Part shown: positions 1 to 9,021 of the stretch, one piece after another | Numbering within the stretch: the stretch's first letter is position 1 | Layout: the number at the start of each line of letters is the position of its first letter | Assembly: GCA_008923315.1 (NCBI GenBank) | Contig: WBSF01000009.1 | Location: 62,001 to 126,000, forward strand | Source: Betaproteobacteria bacterium SCN1 | Lineage (GTDB): Bacteria > Pseudomonadota > Gammaproteobacteria > Burkholderiales > Thiobacillaceae | Length of the DNA: 64,000 bases | Direction of reading: 5' to 3' | Translations under genes and position numbers: made by a program | Notes under the pieces: generated by a model | The model's input: only the letters and a program-made list of their open reading frames with translations | Databases searched by the model: none | Told to the model about the DNA's origin: nothing

Positions 1-854
1 CGTGTCACCGGCGTATCGGCCGCGGCGGCGGCGGCGTGCACGGCATCGCGCCGGTCGCACGGTGCGGTGAAGCAAAGCTCGTAGTCGTCGCCGCCCGCCA
101 GCACGGCGTCGCGGGCCGCTGCTTCGTGCAGGTAGGTGCGCGTGGCGGGCAACAGGGGCAGGGCGTCGAATTCGAGCACCGCGCCGACGCGCGAGCGTTC
201 GAGGATGTGGCCCAGATCGGCGGCGAGACCGTCGGAAATATCGATGGCGCTCGTGGCCAGTCCGCGCAGGGCGATGCCCAGCGCAACGCGCGGTGTCGGC
301 AGGTAGAGCGCGGGCAGCACGCGGGCGGCGTCGATCTGTTCCATGAACAGCCGTCCCTGCCGGTAGGCGAGCGCCATCGCCGCCGAGCCGATGACGCCCG
401 ATACCCAGACATCGTCGCCGGGCTTCGCACCGTCGCGCCGCAGTGCCTGCCCGGGCGGCACTTCGCCGATGGCAGTGATGCCGAACGTGAGCGGGCCGCG
501 CGTGGTGTCGCCGCCGACGAGTTCGACGCCGTGCAGGTCGGCCATGCGAAAGAAACCACGTGCGAAAGCAGCGAGCCAGGCCTCGTCGACAGCCGGCAGG
601 GCGATCGAAAGCGTGACCCAGCGCGGCGCCGCACCCATTGCGGCCAGATCGGACAGATTCACCGCGAGCGACTTGTGCCCGAGGCCGGCCGGGCTGTCCT
701 GCGGCATGAAATGGCGGCCTTCGAGCAGCATGTCGGAAGTGACCGCGAGCTGCATGCCGGACGCGGGGGTGAGCAGGGCGCAGTCGTCGCCCACACCCAG
801 CACGGCGCCGGGCGTGGCGCGGGTGAAGTAGCGGGCGATGAGGTCGAATTCCAT
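1..854 (-). CDS. thiL: thiamine-monophosphate kinase, 3' end cut by window
   Basis: ThiL phosphorylates thiamine monophosphate to thiamine diphosphate with ATP in the cytoplasm. I translated the minus strand from the ATG at 852-854. The frame stays open to the left edge, so the C-terminus lies outside the window. Visible family features are the N-terminal MEFDLIARY start, a GDDCALL metal-binding motif at about residues 22-28, SDMLLEGRHF at about 39-48, NLSDLAAMGA, the GGDTTRG motif, an SDGLAADLG stretch and a late GGDDYEL motif. It is the last gene of the ribBA-ribH-nusB-thiL group, 89 bp behind nusB, a common proteobacterial order. Confidence 0.93.
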   Translation of the reverse strand, partial: MEFDLIARYFTRATPGAVLGVGDDCALLTPASGMQLAVTSDMLLEGRHFMPQDSPAGLGHKSLAVNLSDLAAMGAAPRWVTLSIALPAVDEAWLAAFARGFFRMADLHGVELVGGDTTRGPLTFGITAIGEVPPGQALRRDGAKPGDDVWVSGVIGSAAMALAYRQGRLFMEQIDAARVLPALYLPTPRVALGIALRGLATSAIDISDGLAADLGHILERSRVGAVLEFDALPLLPATRTYLHEAAARDAVLAGGDDYELCFTAPCDRRDAVHAAAAAADTPVT

Positions 855-943
855 AGTCAGGGGAGGGCAGGATGTAGGGGCGTTTGTGCGGCTGTGCCGC
901 GCCTACGCATTCATGCAGCGCAGTCGCGCAATCCCCCTGATCC

Positions 944-1366
944 CTAGCCCCTGGTTTCCAGCGCGCGCACTTCCCGCCCCAGTTTGTCGAGCACGCCGTT
1001 GACGTATTTGTGGCCGTCGGTGCCGCCGAATTTCTTCGCGAGTTCGACGCCTTCGTTGATGACGACGCGCAGGGGCACGTCGGGGCAGTGCAGCAGTTCG
1101 TAGGCGCCGATGAGCAGGATGCCGCGCTCGACGGGCGACAGGTCGTCGATGGCGCGGTCGAGCAGCGGCGCCAGGCGCGTGCTCAGCATATCCTCCTCTT
1201 TCAGCACGCCGTAGAGCAGGGTGCGGAAATAGGGTTCGTCGACCCGCTTGAACTGCTCGTCTTCCTTGAGATTGGCGACGATGAGGGTGACGTCGGCGCC
1301 GCCCACCCGCCATGCGTACAGGCCCTGCAGTGTGAATTCGCGCGCGAGCTTGCGTGAGCCCGCCAT
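944..1366 (-). CDS. nusB: transcription antitermination factor NusB
   Basis: NusB binds boxA RNA together with S10 (NusE) and promotes antitermination of rRNA operons. The 140-residue product is full length for the family. It has the basic N-terminus (SRKLAREFTLQGLYAW), the central LSPVERGILLIGAYELL segment and the C-terminal INEGVELAKKFGGTDGHKYVNGVLDKL helix pair typical of NusB. Its start lies 1 bp after the ribH stop codon, so the two genes are surely co-transcribed and probably translationally coupled. Confidence 0.97.
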   Translation of the reverse strand: MAGSRKLAREFTLQGLYAWRVGGADVTLIVANLKEDEQFKRVDEPYFRTLLYGVLKEEDMLSTRLAPLLDRAIDDLSPVERGILLIGAYELLHCPDVPLRVVINEGVELAKKFGGTDGHKYVNGVLDKLGREVRALETRG

Positions 1367-1367
1367 G

Positions 1368-1835
1368 TCAGAGGCGCTTCATCAGGTTGGCCATTTCGAT
1401 GGCCACGCGCGCGGCATCGCGCCCTTTTTCCGCCATGCGCGCGTGCGCCTGTTCTTCGGTTTCCACGGTGAGGATCGCATTGGCGATGGGCACGCCGGTT
1501 TCGAGCTGGACGTCGAGAATGCCGCGCGAGGACTCGTTGGCGACGATCTCGAAATGGTAGGTTTCGCCGCGCACGACCGCGCCGAGGGCAACGAGCGCAT
1601 CGTACTGGCCGGACTGCGCCATTTTCTGCAGCGCCAGCGGATGTTCGAGCGCGCCGGGCACGTCGACCAGCAGCACGTCTTCGCGCGCCACGCCGAGGCG
1701 GATGAGCTCGGTGTCGCAGGCCGACAGGAGGCCTTCGCAGATATCCTTGTTGAAACGGCTCATGACGATGCCGATGCGGAGTCCCTTGCCGTTGTAGACG
1801 GGGTCGAGTTCGTTGATGCTGGTGTTGTTTCCCAT
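1368..1835 (-). CDS. ribH: 6,7-dimethyl-8-ribityllumazine synthase
   Basis: RibH condenses 5-amino-6-ribitylamino-uracil with 3,4-dihydroxy-2-butanone 4-phosphate, the penultimate step of riboflavin synthesis. The 155-residue protein has the expected length. It shows the early [10 protein letters not shown] substrate-binding segment, the [15 protein letters not shown] loop, [16 protein letters not shown], and the late [13 protein letters not shown] stretch. It sits between ribBA (20 bp upstream) and nusB (1 bp downstream) in a compact operon. It uses the butanone phosphate made by the neighbouring ribBA product. Confidence 0.97.
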   Translation of the reverse strand: MGNNTSINELDPVYNGKGLRIGIVMSRFNKDICEGLLSACDTELIRLGVAREDVLLVDVPGALEHPLALQKMAQSGQYDALVALGAVVRGETYHFEIVANESSRGILDVQLETGVPIANAILTVETEEQAHARMAEKGRDAARVAIEMANLMKRL

Positions 1836-1855
1836 GTTTCCGTGTCCTTATCTGA

Positions 1856-2941
1856 TCAGGCCTTGTCGAGGTAGCCCACGACTTCCAGGCCGAAGCCGTC
1901 CATTGCCGGCATCTTGCGCGGGCTGGCCAGGAGCCGCATCTTGCCGACGCCGAGGTCGCGCAGGATCTGCGCGCCGATGCCGTAGTCGCGCAGGTCGTAT
2001 TTGCGTTGCGCAACGCGCGGCGGGTCGATGCGTTCGAGCAGCGCATCGGCGGTTTCCGGCCGGTGCAGCAGCACGACAACGCCTGCCTGCGATTCGGCGA
2101 TGCGTTCCATCGCGCCGAGTATGGGCCAGGAATGGCCGCCACCGGTCACGTCGAGAAAATCCATCACCGACAGCGGTTCATGCACCCGCACCAGGGTTTC
2201 CGCATCGGCGTGGATTTCGCCCTTGACGAGCGCGAGATGCGTTTCCTTGGCGCAGGTGTCGCGGTAGGCAATCAGGCGGAACGCGCCGTAAACAGTCTGC
2301 ACGAGACGGTCGGCGACGCGTTCGACGAGGCTTTCGGTCTGATTGCGATAGTGGATGAGATCGGCGATGGCGCCGATCTTCAGGCCATGTTCCTGCGCGA
2401 AGGGGACCAGGTCGGGCAGCCGCGCCATCGTGCCGTCGTCCTTGAGAATCTCGCAGATCACGGCGGCCGGCTCCAGGCCTGCCAGGGCGGCGAGGTCGCA
2501 GCCGGCCTCGGTATGGCCGGCGCGCGTCAGCACGCCGCCGGGCTGGGCGCGCAGTGGAAAGATGTGGCCGGGCTGGATGATGTCGCTGGGGCGGGCTTCC
2601 CGGTTCACGGCCGCCTGGATGGTGACGGCGCGGTCGGCGGCCGAAATGCCCGTGGTCACGCCTTCGGCCGCTTCGATCGAAACGGTGAAGGCGGTGCCGT
2701 GCGGCGTCTGGTTGTCCGACACCATCTGCTTGAGGCCAAGCTGCTCGCAGCGGGCCGGCGTCAGGGTCAGGCAGATCAGGCCGCGGCCGTACCGGGCCAT
2801 GAAATTGATCGCTTCGGGGGTGACGTGCTCGGCGGCCATGACCAGATCGCCTTCGTTTTCGCGGTCTTCTTCGTCGACCAGGACGACCATGCGGCCGGCT
2901 TTCAGTTCTTCAATGATTTCGGGAGTGGGGCTGAGGCTCAT
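1856..2941 (-). CDS. ribBA: 3,4-dihydroxy-2-butanone 4-phosphate synthase with degenerate GTP cyclohydrolase II-like domain
   Basis: The N-terminal half (about residues 1-200) is a complete DHBP synthase, which turns ribulose 5-phosphate into the four-carbon precursor of lumazine. It has the [18 protein letters not shown] acidic motif, [11 protein letters not shown], and the GHIFPLRA / [11 protein letters not shown] segments. The C-terminal part (about 205-361) is related to GTP cyclohydrolase II, but I see none of the three zinc-binding cysteines or the usual CLTGD..GS.RCDC motif, so this half is probably not a working cyclohydrolase. I chose the ATG at 2939-2941 (361 aa), because DHBP synthases begin close before the [19 protein letters not shown] segment; the frame is open 48 codons further upstream without similarity. 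Confidence 0.92.
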   Translation of the reverse strand: MSLSPTPEIIEELKAGRMVVLVDEEDRENEGDLVMAAEHVTPEAINFMARYGRGLICLTLTPARCEQLGLKQMVSDNQTPHGTAFTVSIEAAEGVTTGISAADRAVTIQAAVNREARPSDIIQPGHIFPLRAQPGGVLTRAGHTEAGCDLAALAGLEPAAVICEILKDDGTMARLPDLVPFAQEHGLKIGAIADLIHYRNQTESLVERVADRLVQTVYGAFRLIAYRDTCAKETHLALVKGEIHADAETLVRVHEPLSVMDFLDVTGGGHSWPILGAMERIAESQAGVVVLLHRPETADALLERIDPPRVAQRKYDLRDYGIGAQILRDLGVGKMRLLASPRKMPAMDGFGLEVVGYLDKA

Positions 2942-3096
2942 CGGGTGGGGTCTCGTCGCCTGCGCCGAACGCGGTGTGCGTGGAACAGGCCGTTGCAGGC
3001 AGAGCGGCGGATGCCGCGAGGCAGCAATTCTCCCAGATTGAGGTGTGCCAGGCCACAGTCGGACGATTGAACCATTGTCTGGCACTTAACTTTGTG

Positions 3097-3125
3097 TTTA
3101 CAAATACCGATAAATGAAATAAATA
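3097..3125 (+). promoter_or_regulatory. predicted sigma-70 promoter of the pilus operon
   Basis: A TTTACA hexamer (3097-3102) and a TAAATA hexamer (3120-3125) are separated by 17 bp, inside a short AT-rich patch that stands out from GC-rich surroundings. It points at the SCPU gene starting at 3172. The assignment rests on sequence match and position only. Confidence 0.5.
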
Positions 3126-3171
3126 AGTTGTGAGGGAAATTTATATCCACAACCCCATCTGGAGAGAGACG

Positions 3172-3654
3172 ATGACTGCACGACGTTTTCTGGCGTTGGC
3201 CATGCTGTGCCTGCCCGCGCCCGTACTGGCGGCGACGGCGACCGCCAGCTTTACCGTGACCGCCACCGTGGTCGCGAGCTGCACCCTGAACGGCGGGATC
3301 CCGCTGGCTTTCGGAACCTATACGCCCGGCGTGGCGAAAGACGCCACGACGACCTTTACCGCGACCTGCACGACGGGCACACCCTATGCGCTCGATCTGT
3401 CGGTCGGCAGCGGCTCCGGCGCGAGCTTTGCCACGCGCCGCATGACCAGCGGCGCCGATACGCTTGACTATGGCCTCTACACCGACGCCGGACGCACCAC
3501 GGTCTGGGGCGACGGCACGGGCGGCTCCAATACCGTCGGTTCGACAGGAACCGGCGTGACGCAGACCTTCACCGTATACGGCCGCATACCGGCCGCCGCC
3601 GCGGCGACTGTCGGCACTTACCTGGATACGATCACCGTCACCGCAACCTATTGA
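3172..3654 (+). CDS. spore coat U domain (Csu-type) pilus subunit
   Basis: Predicted exported pilin-like subunit of an archaic (Csu-like) chaperone-usher system. The 160-residue protein has a signal peptide ending near VLAATAT, followed by a SCPU-type Ig-like domain. It shows the early VVASCTLN and later TATCTTG cysteine pair, the LDYGLYTDAGRTTVWGDG block that is characteristic of the family, and a C-terminal TITVTATY donor-strand-like end. The start at 3172 is supported by a GGAGAG ribosome-binding site just upstream; the in-frame codons before it have none. Its stop overlaps the chaperone start by one base (TGATG). Confidence 0.9.
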   Translation: MTARRFLALAMLCLPAPVLAATATASFTVTATVVASCTLNGGIPLAFGTYTPGVAKDATTTFTATCTTGTPYALDLSVGSGSGASFATRRMTSGADTLDYGLYTDAGRTTVWGDGTGGSNTVGSTGTGVTQTFTVYGRIPAAAAATVGTYLDTITVTATY

Positions 3655-4349
3655 TGAAGCCGCTCGCTGGGGGCCTGGTTGCCCTGACGGCGGCATTGAG
3701 CGTGTACGCCGGCGGTTTTCAGGTGCAGCCGGTGCGGCTCGATCTGGCCGCAGGCCAGGGCAATGCTGTCCTGACGATCTCCAATCCGTCGCGGGAGCCG
3801 CTCCTGATCCAGGCGGAGGCGTTTGCCTGGCGTCAGGACGCGGGCGGCGACGTGCTGGAACCGACCGTCGCCCTGCTGCTCAATCCGCCGATCTTCGAGA
3901 TCGCGCCGGGGGACAGTCAGCTGGTTCGCGTCGGGCTGCGCCCTGGCCGCTCGATGGCCACGCGGGAAGCCAGCTATCGCATCTGGCTGTCGCAACTGCC
4001 CGGCAGCGAACCGGATCCTGCGCAGGGAGTGCGCATGCTGTTTCGCGTGAGCCTGCCGCTGTTCGTCACTCCGTCCGGGCCGGCGCAGGCGCGGGCCGAC
4101 TGGGTGCTCGAGGCGGGGCGGCTGACCGTGCGCAATCCGGGTACGCGCCATCTGCAGGTCCGCAGTGTTCGACTGACCCGCACCGATGGCGCAAGCGTGT
4201 CGCTGCCGATGCGTTACGCGCTGGCGGGCGCGGTCGCAGGCTGGCCGCTGCCTGCCGGCTGGGCGGGGCAGACGCTTGCGATCGAAGCCGATACCGATGC
4301 CGGCATACTGAAAACGCGGCTCGATCCGGGCGAAGGTGTGCCCCGCTAG
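3654..4349 (+). CDS. periplasmic pilus chaperone (PapD/CsuC-like)
   Basis: Predicted periplasmic chaperone that caps SCPU subunits and delivers them to the usher. It is 231 aa, with a signal peptide in the first ~20 residues, then an Ig-like domain beginning FQVQPVRLDLAAGQGNAVLTISN. It continues with the conserved segment around NPPIFEIAPGDSQLVRVGLR, where family members have the beta strand and basic residues that anchor the subunit C-terminus. The ATG at 3654 overlaps the TGA of the preceding subunit gene, and its 3' end overlaps the usher start by 14 bases, so the operon is tightly coupled. Confidence 0.9.
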   Translation: MKPLAGGLVALTAALSVYAGGFQVQPVRLDLAAGQGNAVLTISNPSREPLLIQAEAFAWRQDAGGDVLEPTVALLLNPPIFEIAPGDSQLVRVGLRPGRSMATREASYRIWLSQLPGSEPDPAQGVRMLFRVSLPLFVTPSGPAQARADWVLEAGRLTVRNPGTRHLQVRSVRLTRTDGASVSLPMRYALAGAVAGWPLPAGWAGQTLAIEADTDAGILKTRLDPGEGVPR

Positions 4350-6627
4350 GCGTTGGCGTTTTACCGGCGCCGTGTGTCTGGCGATCGCGCTGCTGTGCGC
4401 AGCCGGCCTGACCGGGCCGGCGCTGGCAGCCTCGCCGCTACTGTTGGCGGTGCGCATCAATGGCGCGGCGGTCGGCGACTTCGTGCCGCTGCTGCGCGAG
4501 GGCGACCGCTGGTTTGCACAGGCCGAGGCGCTTGCGCGTTGGCGCATCGCACCGGCCGGCCCGGCTCGCCGTGTCGACGGCATGGACTGGTGGGCGCTGC
4601 CGGGCATGCCGCGGCTGGATGCCACCACGCAAACCCTGCTGCTCGATCTGCCGGCGTCGGCATTCGACCTGCAGCGCGTCGATTTGCGCCCCGCGCGTCC
4701 TGCGGCAGTTGAAGCGCCGCTCACGCCGGGATTGGCACTCGACTACGACTTCAATCTGGAGGCGGGAGAAGGCCGGCCGCAGGCCGCGGCCCTGCTCGAC
4801 TTCGGCGCGTTCGGCCTGGCGCGGCTGCCGGGCACGCTGCGGCATCGCATGGTGCTGCGCACGCTGCCGGACGCCGGGCGCGCGCTGCGGCTCGATACCC
4901 GGTGGCGCATCGAGCAGCCGGCGCAGCTGCGTGCCTGGACATTCGGCGATACCTTCACCTGCAACGGCGATTTTGCCGGCACGGCCCGTTTTGCCGGGGT
5001 GCAACTCGCCACCGATTTTGGTCTGCGCCCCGACCTGGTGACGTTTCCGCTGCCCGCGCTGGGCGGCAGCGCGAGCGTGCCGAGCGCAGTGGATCTGCTG
5101 GTGGACGGTCGAACGGTCGGCGCCACCCAGGTCGGCAGCGGGCCGTTTGCGCTCGACAATCCGCCGCTGGCGGCCGGCGCGGGTGAAGTGACGGTGGTGC
5201 AGCAGGACGTGCTGGGCCGCGCGCGCCAGATCAGCGTACCGTACTACGTCAGCCCGCGGCTGCTGAAGCCGGGCCTGTCGGATACCTGCCTAGAAGCCGG
5301 CCGGCTCCGCCGGGATTACGGCGTGCGCAGCAACGATTACGGCGGCACGTTCTCGGCGGCCGGTATCCGGCGCGGGTTGACCTCCGTGCTGACGCTTGCC
5401 GGCCGCGTCGAGGCCGGCGAAGTCAGCGGCATGCAGGTCGGCATGAACTGGCTGGCGGGCCGCCTGGGGGTGTTCACCCTGCAGACGGCGGCTTCGACGG
5501 GCGATGCCGGCGGCGGCAGCCGGCAGGCCCTGCGTTTCGAGCGGCAAACCCGCGCGTTTTCGCTGTCCGCCGGGATCGAAACCGCTTCGGCCGGCTACCG
5601 CCGGCTGGGCGGCGAAGCCCTGCCGGACAAACGGAGCAGTCTGTTCGTCGGGCTGCCGGTTGGCGGCGCCAATCTGACGCTGGCCGGCATATGGCAGGAC
5701 AGCCGGACGACGGGGCCGTCGACCCGCATTGCCAGCGCGAGCCTGAGCATGCGTGTCGCCAGCGGATGGTTCGGCCAGTTCACGATCCAGCAGCAGGATG
5801 GCGAGACGACGGCGTTCGCGGTTTTCACGCGTGCCTTCGGCGAACGCCGGCATATGGCGCTGTCTGCCCAGAACCGGCATGGCGAAACGCTGGCGACCCT
5901 GCAGGCGCAGAGCAGCGAACCGTTGTCCGGCGGGCCGGGCTGGCATGTGCTTGCCAGTGCGGGGGCGCACGCGCGGCAGGTGGCAGGCATGAGCTGGCTC
6001 GGCAATGCCGGGCGCTTCGCGCTGGAAGCGGCGCACGAGTCCGCGGGCGATGCGTACGCCCTGCGTGCAGGCGGGCGCGGCGGGCTGGTCTGGGCAGACG
6101 GTGCGTTGACGGTCACGCGCGGACTGGGCGAAGGCGCGATCGCGCGCGTCAGCCTGCCGGGCATGGCGCATGTGCCGATTCTCTACCAGCACCGGGTGGT
6201 CACGACGACCGATGCGAACGGCGAAGCCTGGGTGACCGGACTGCTGCCGTACGAGAACAACGTCATCGCCCTCGATCCGCGCGCCTTGCCGATCGCCGTG
6301 CGTCTGGATCGCGAGGCGGTCGTCGTACGCCCACCCGCCCGTACCGCCGTGACGCTGGGATTCCCTTTGACGGCGCAGCGTGCCGCGCTGGTCCGCATCG
6401 TCGATTCGGCAGGGGTGCCGATTCCCCTCGGCGCGCGGGCCCGCACCGCCGATGGCCGGAGGCTGCCGTTCGGGCGCAATGGCGAGGTCTATGTCGACCG
6501 GCCGGCGGCGCACAACCGCTTGCAGGTGGAATGGCCGCGTGGACAATGCGCGATCGAGTTCGAATTTCCGCCGGGTGACGATCCCCAGCCGCGCCTGGGG
6601 CCGTTCGTATGCGAGTCCCTGATATGA
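4336..6627 (+). CDS. outer membrane fimbrial usher
   Basis: Outer-membrane assembly platform that polymerises and secretes the pilus subunits. The 763-residue product begins on a GTG codon inside the chaperone gene and carries a signal peptide (LAIALLCAAGLTGPALA). The usher core is plain: an LDYDFNLEAG strand near the N-terminus, the segment PALGGSASVPSAVDLLVDG, the plug/middle region with GPFALDNPPL, and the VVQQDVLGRARQISVPYYVS block. A C-terminal region has NGEAWVTGLLPYENN. It is slightly shorter than FimD-type ushers, in line with archaic Csu-like ushers. Confidence 0.94.
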   Translation: MCPARRWRFTGAVCLAIALLCAAGLTGPALAASPLLLAVRINGAAVGDFVPLLREGDRWFAQAEALARWRIAPAGPARRVDGMDWWALPGMPRLDATTQTLLLDLPASAFDLQRVDLRPARPAAVEAPLTPGLALDYDFNLEAGEGRPQAAALLDFGAFGLARLPGTLRHRMVLRTLPDAGRALRLDTRWRIEQPAQLRAWTFGDTFTCNGDFAGTARFAGVQLATDFGLRPDLVTFPLPALGGSASVPSAVDLLVDGRTVGATQVGSGPFALDNPPLAAGAGEVTVVQQDVLGRARQISVPYYVSPRLLKPGLSDTCLEAGRLRRDYGVRSNDYGGTFSAAGIRRGLTSVLTLAGRVEAGEVSGMQVGMNWLAGRLGVFTLQTAASTGDAGGGSRQALRFERQTRAFSLSAGIETASAGYRRLGGEALPDKRSSLFVGLPVGGANLTLAGIWQDSRTTGPSTRIASASLSMRVASGWFGQFTIQQQDGETTAFAVFTRAFGERRHMALSAQNRHGETLATLQAQSSEPLSGGPGWHVLASAGAHARQVAGMSWLGNAGRFALEAAHESAGDAYALRAGGRGGLVWADGALTVTRGLGEGAIARVSLPGMAHVPILYQHRVVTTTDANGEAWVTGLLPYENNVIALDPRALPIAVRLDREAVVVRPPARTAVTLGFPLTAQRAALVRIVDSAGVPIPLGARARTADGRRLPFGRNGEVYVDRPAAHNRLQVEWPRGQCAIEFEFPPGDDPQPRLGPFVCESLI

Positions 6628-7103
6628 AGCTGTCCTGTCTGTTGCTGTTGTCGACGATGTCCCTGACTGCGCATGCCGCCACGTGCAACGTCTCCGCCAC
6701 CCCGCTTGCCTTCGGCAGCTATGCCTCGCCGGGCGGTGTGCAGACGGATTCGAGCAGTACCCTGACGGTGAGCTGCACGCCCGAGCGCATCCTGCTCTGC
6801 ACGATCGGGTACACCGTGAGTCTGTCCGCCGGCGGGGCGGGGAGCTATGCGCCGCGCAAGCTCGACAGCGGCGGCAACCGGCTCGACTACAACCTCTACA
6901 CGAGCGCGACGCGTTCGACCGTCTGGGGCGATGGCACGGGCGGCACCAGTACCGTGTCGAGCAGCATCACCAGCGGCCTGCTTGGGCTGCTGCTGTGCGA
7001 CGAGGCCAGCAAGAACCACACGGTCTACGCGCGCATCCCTGCGGCGCAGTCGGTACCCGCCGGCAGCTACGCGGACACCATCGTCGTCACCGTGACGTAC
7101 TGA
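6624..7103 (+). CDS. spore coat U domain protein, probable pilus tip or second subunit
   Basis: Second SCPU-type subunit of the pilus operon, 159 aa. It has a signal peptide (LSCLLLLSTMSLTAHA), cysteines in the ATCNVSATPLAFGSY and LTVSCTPE strands, the family block LDYNLYTSATRSTVWGDG, and the C-terminal TIVVTVTY. Two additional cysteines (ILLCTIGYT, LLLCDEASK) are not in the first subunit. In Csu-like operons the last gene usually encodes the tip adhesin, so that role is likely but inferred. The ATG overlaps the usher stop (ATGA), and its 3' end overlaps the convergent ribE gene by 17 bp. Confidence 0.88.
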   Translation: MKLSCLLLLSTMSLTAHAATCNVSATPLAFGSYASPGGVQTDSSSTLTVSCTPERILLCTIGYTVSLSAGGAGSYAPRKLDSGGNRLDYNLYTSATRSTVWGDGTGGTSTVSSSITSGLLGLLLCDEASKNHTVYARIPAAQSVPAGSYADTIVVTVTY

Positions 7104-7698
7104 GCGCCGCGTCGTGCGCCGCCATGCGCGCCACATAGCGCGCGATGAGATCGATTTCCAGGTTCACCGGCTGATCCGGTGCCAGCGTCCGGAGCGTCGT
7201 CATCTCGAGCGTGTGCGGAATGAGGTTGACTTCGAAGCGCTTGCCATCGATCGCGTTGACCGTGAGCGATACGCCGTTGATGGCGACGGAACCCTTGCCG
7301 GCGATGTAGCGCGCGAGCGCTGCGGGGGCCTCGACGGCCAGCCGGTGCGATCCGCCGCCCAGATCCTCGAATGCGACGACCCGGCCGATGCCGTCCACAT
7401 GGCCCGACATCAGGTGGCCGCCCAAGCGGTCTGCCAGCCGCAGCGCCTTCTCCAGGTTCACCGCGCCGTCCGGTGCGAATCCCCGGGTGCAGCGCAGCGT
7501 TTCGGCGGAAACGTCGACAGTGAACTGCGACGGCGCCAGCGCGACAGCGGTGAGACAGACGCCGTCGACCGCGATGCTGTCGCCCAGCGCCACGTCGGCG
7601 AGATCCAGCGCGCCGGCGTCGATGACCATGCGCGCGTCGGCGCCGTGCGGTTCGTATGCGTGGATGCGGCCGATGGCCTGGACAATGCCGGTGAACAT
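7087..7698 (-). CDS. ribE: riboflavin synthase, alpha subunit
   Basis: Converts two molecules of 6,7-dimethyl-8-ribityllumazine to riboflavin and the pyrimidine precursor. The 203-residue product starts with the invariant MFTGIVQAIG and consists of two similar barrel domains. The first (about 1-95) has DSIAVDGVCLTAVAL and SAETLRCT. The second (about 98-190) has LGGHLMSGHVDGIG, KGSVAINGVSLTVN and LIPHTLEMTTL. The frame is open well upstream of this ATG, but that stretch shows no similarity. The gene is separated from ribBA by the whole pilus operon, which overlaps its stop codon. Confidence 0.96.
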   Translation of the reverse strand: MFTGIVQAIGRIHAYEPHGADARMVIDAGALDLADVALGDSIAVDGVCLTAVALAPSQFTVDVSAETLRCTRGFAPDGAVNLEKALRLADRLGGHLMSGHVDGIGRVVAFEDLGGGSHRLAVEAPAALARYIAGKGSVAINGVSLTVNAIDGKRFEVNLIPHTLEMTTLRTLAPDQPVNLEIDLIARYVARMAAHDAALSTSR

Positions 7699-7818
7699 GA
7701 CGGGACTGGAAGCCGGATGTGGGGAGGCCCACATTGTAGGGGCTGGCCGTCGGCCGGTGAACACCGGGCGCACGCTGCGAGGCGGGATATAAAAAGATAT
7801 AAAGGTCATTAAATTGGT

Positions 7819-9021
7819 ATGATAGGACTTTCGATGCTGCCGGGTCGACGCATGAATCTTCCTGCTTCCTTCGCCATTCGCGGCCACGCGCTCCTGCCTG
7901 TCGTCCAGGGAGGCATGGGCGTCGGCATTTCGGCGCACCGCCTGGCGGGCACGGTTGCGGCTGCCGGCGGTATGGGCACCATCGCCAGCATCGATCTGCG
8001 CCATCATCACGCCGATCTGCTGGCGCAGGCGCGCGGCGCGCGCGACCGGGAAACGCTGGACCGGCTCAACCTCGTTGCCCTCGACCGTGAAATCCGCGCC
8101 GCGCGGGCGCTGGCCAATGGGCGGGGGCTTGTTGCCGTCAACGTGATGAAAGCCGTGGATGCGCATGCGGCCTACGTGCGGCAGGCCTGCGCATCGGGCG
8201 CGCAGGCCATCGTGATGGGCGCGGGCCTGCCGCTCGACCTGCCCGATCTGGCGGCCGACCATCCCGAAGTCGCGCTGGTGCCGATCCTGTCGGATGCGCG
8301 CGGAGTCGCCATCGTGCTGAAGAAATGGGCGCGCAAGGGGCGCCTGCCGGATGCCATCGTGATCGAACATCCGCGCTACGCGGGCGGGCACCTCGGAGCG
8401 ACGAACCCGGCCGAGCTTGCACATGCCCGGTTCGATTTCGCCGAGGTGCTGCCCGCCGTTTTCGCACTGTTCGACGAAATGGGCATCGCGCGCGCGCGCA
8501 TTCCGCTGATCGTCGGCGGCGGCATCAACAGTCATGAGAAGCTGCGTGCCGCGCTCGCCCTGGGGGCTGCTGCCGTGCAGATCGGCACCGCCTTCGCCGT
8601 CACCGAGGAAAGTGACGCGCACCCCGCATTCAAGCGCGTACTGGCCGAAGCCCGCCCCGAGGATATCGTCACTTTCATGAGCGTGGCGGGCCTGCCGGCG
8701 CGCGCGGTGAAAACACCCTGGCTTGCGAACTATCTCCGGCGCGAAGCTCGCTTGCAGGCCTGCGCCAAGGCCGATCCGGACCGCTGTGCCGCCGGATTGC
8801 ACTGCCTGACCCAATGCGGCCTGCGCGACGGGCTCGCGCGCGCCGGCCAGTTCTGCATCGACGCGCAGCTTGTCGCCGCGCTGAAAGGCGACGTCAACAA
8901 GGGGCTTTTCTTTCGCGGCGCCGAGCCGCTGCCTTTCGGCAACGAGATTCGGCCGGTGCGCGATCTGATCGCGTATTTTCTCAGCGGCGAAAAGCCGGCC
9001 CGCATCGCCGACGCCGCATGA
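7819..9021 (+). CDS. NAD(P)H-dependent flavin oxidoreductase / nitronate monooxygenase family
   Basis: FMN-binding TIM-barrel enzyme of the nitronate monooxygenase/2-nitropropane dioxygenase family, about 400 aa. Family features are LPVVQGGMGVGIS near the N-terminus, MGAGLPLDLP, IEHPRYAGGHLGA with the conserved histidine, IPLIVGGGINSHEKL (phosphate binding of FMN) and AVQIGTAFAVTEES. The substrate cannot be told from sequence, and a trans-2-enoyl reductase role is also possible. The start is uncertain: ATGs at 7819, 7834 and 7852 all precede the conserved LPASFAIRG. Its stop overlaps the start of the lipoprotein gene (ATGA). Confidence 0.87.
   Translation: MIGLSMLPGRRMNLPASFAIRGHALLPVVQGGMGVGISAHRLAGTVAAAGGMGTIASIDLRHHHADLLAQARGARDRETLDRLNLVALDREIRAARALANGRGLVAVNVMKAVDAHAAYVRQACASGAQAIVMGAGLPLDLPDLAADHPEVALVPILSDARGVAIVLKKWARKGRLPDAIVIEHPRYAGGHLGATNPAELAHARFDFAEVLPAVFALFDEMGIARARIPLIVGGGINSHEKLRAALALGAAAVQIGTAFAVTEESDAHPAFKRVLAEARPEDIVTFMSVAGLPARAVKTPWLANYLRREARLQACAKADPDRCAAGLHCLTQCGLRDGLARAGQFCIDAQLVAALKGDVNKGLFFRGAEPLPFGNEIRPVRDLIAYFLSGEKPARIADAA

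Noticed and set aside
2942-3171. An FMN riboswitch upstream of ribBA or ribE
   Set aside because: I looked for the conserved RFN strands on the minus strand upstream of ribBA, ribE and ribD and found none.
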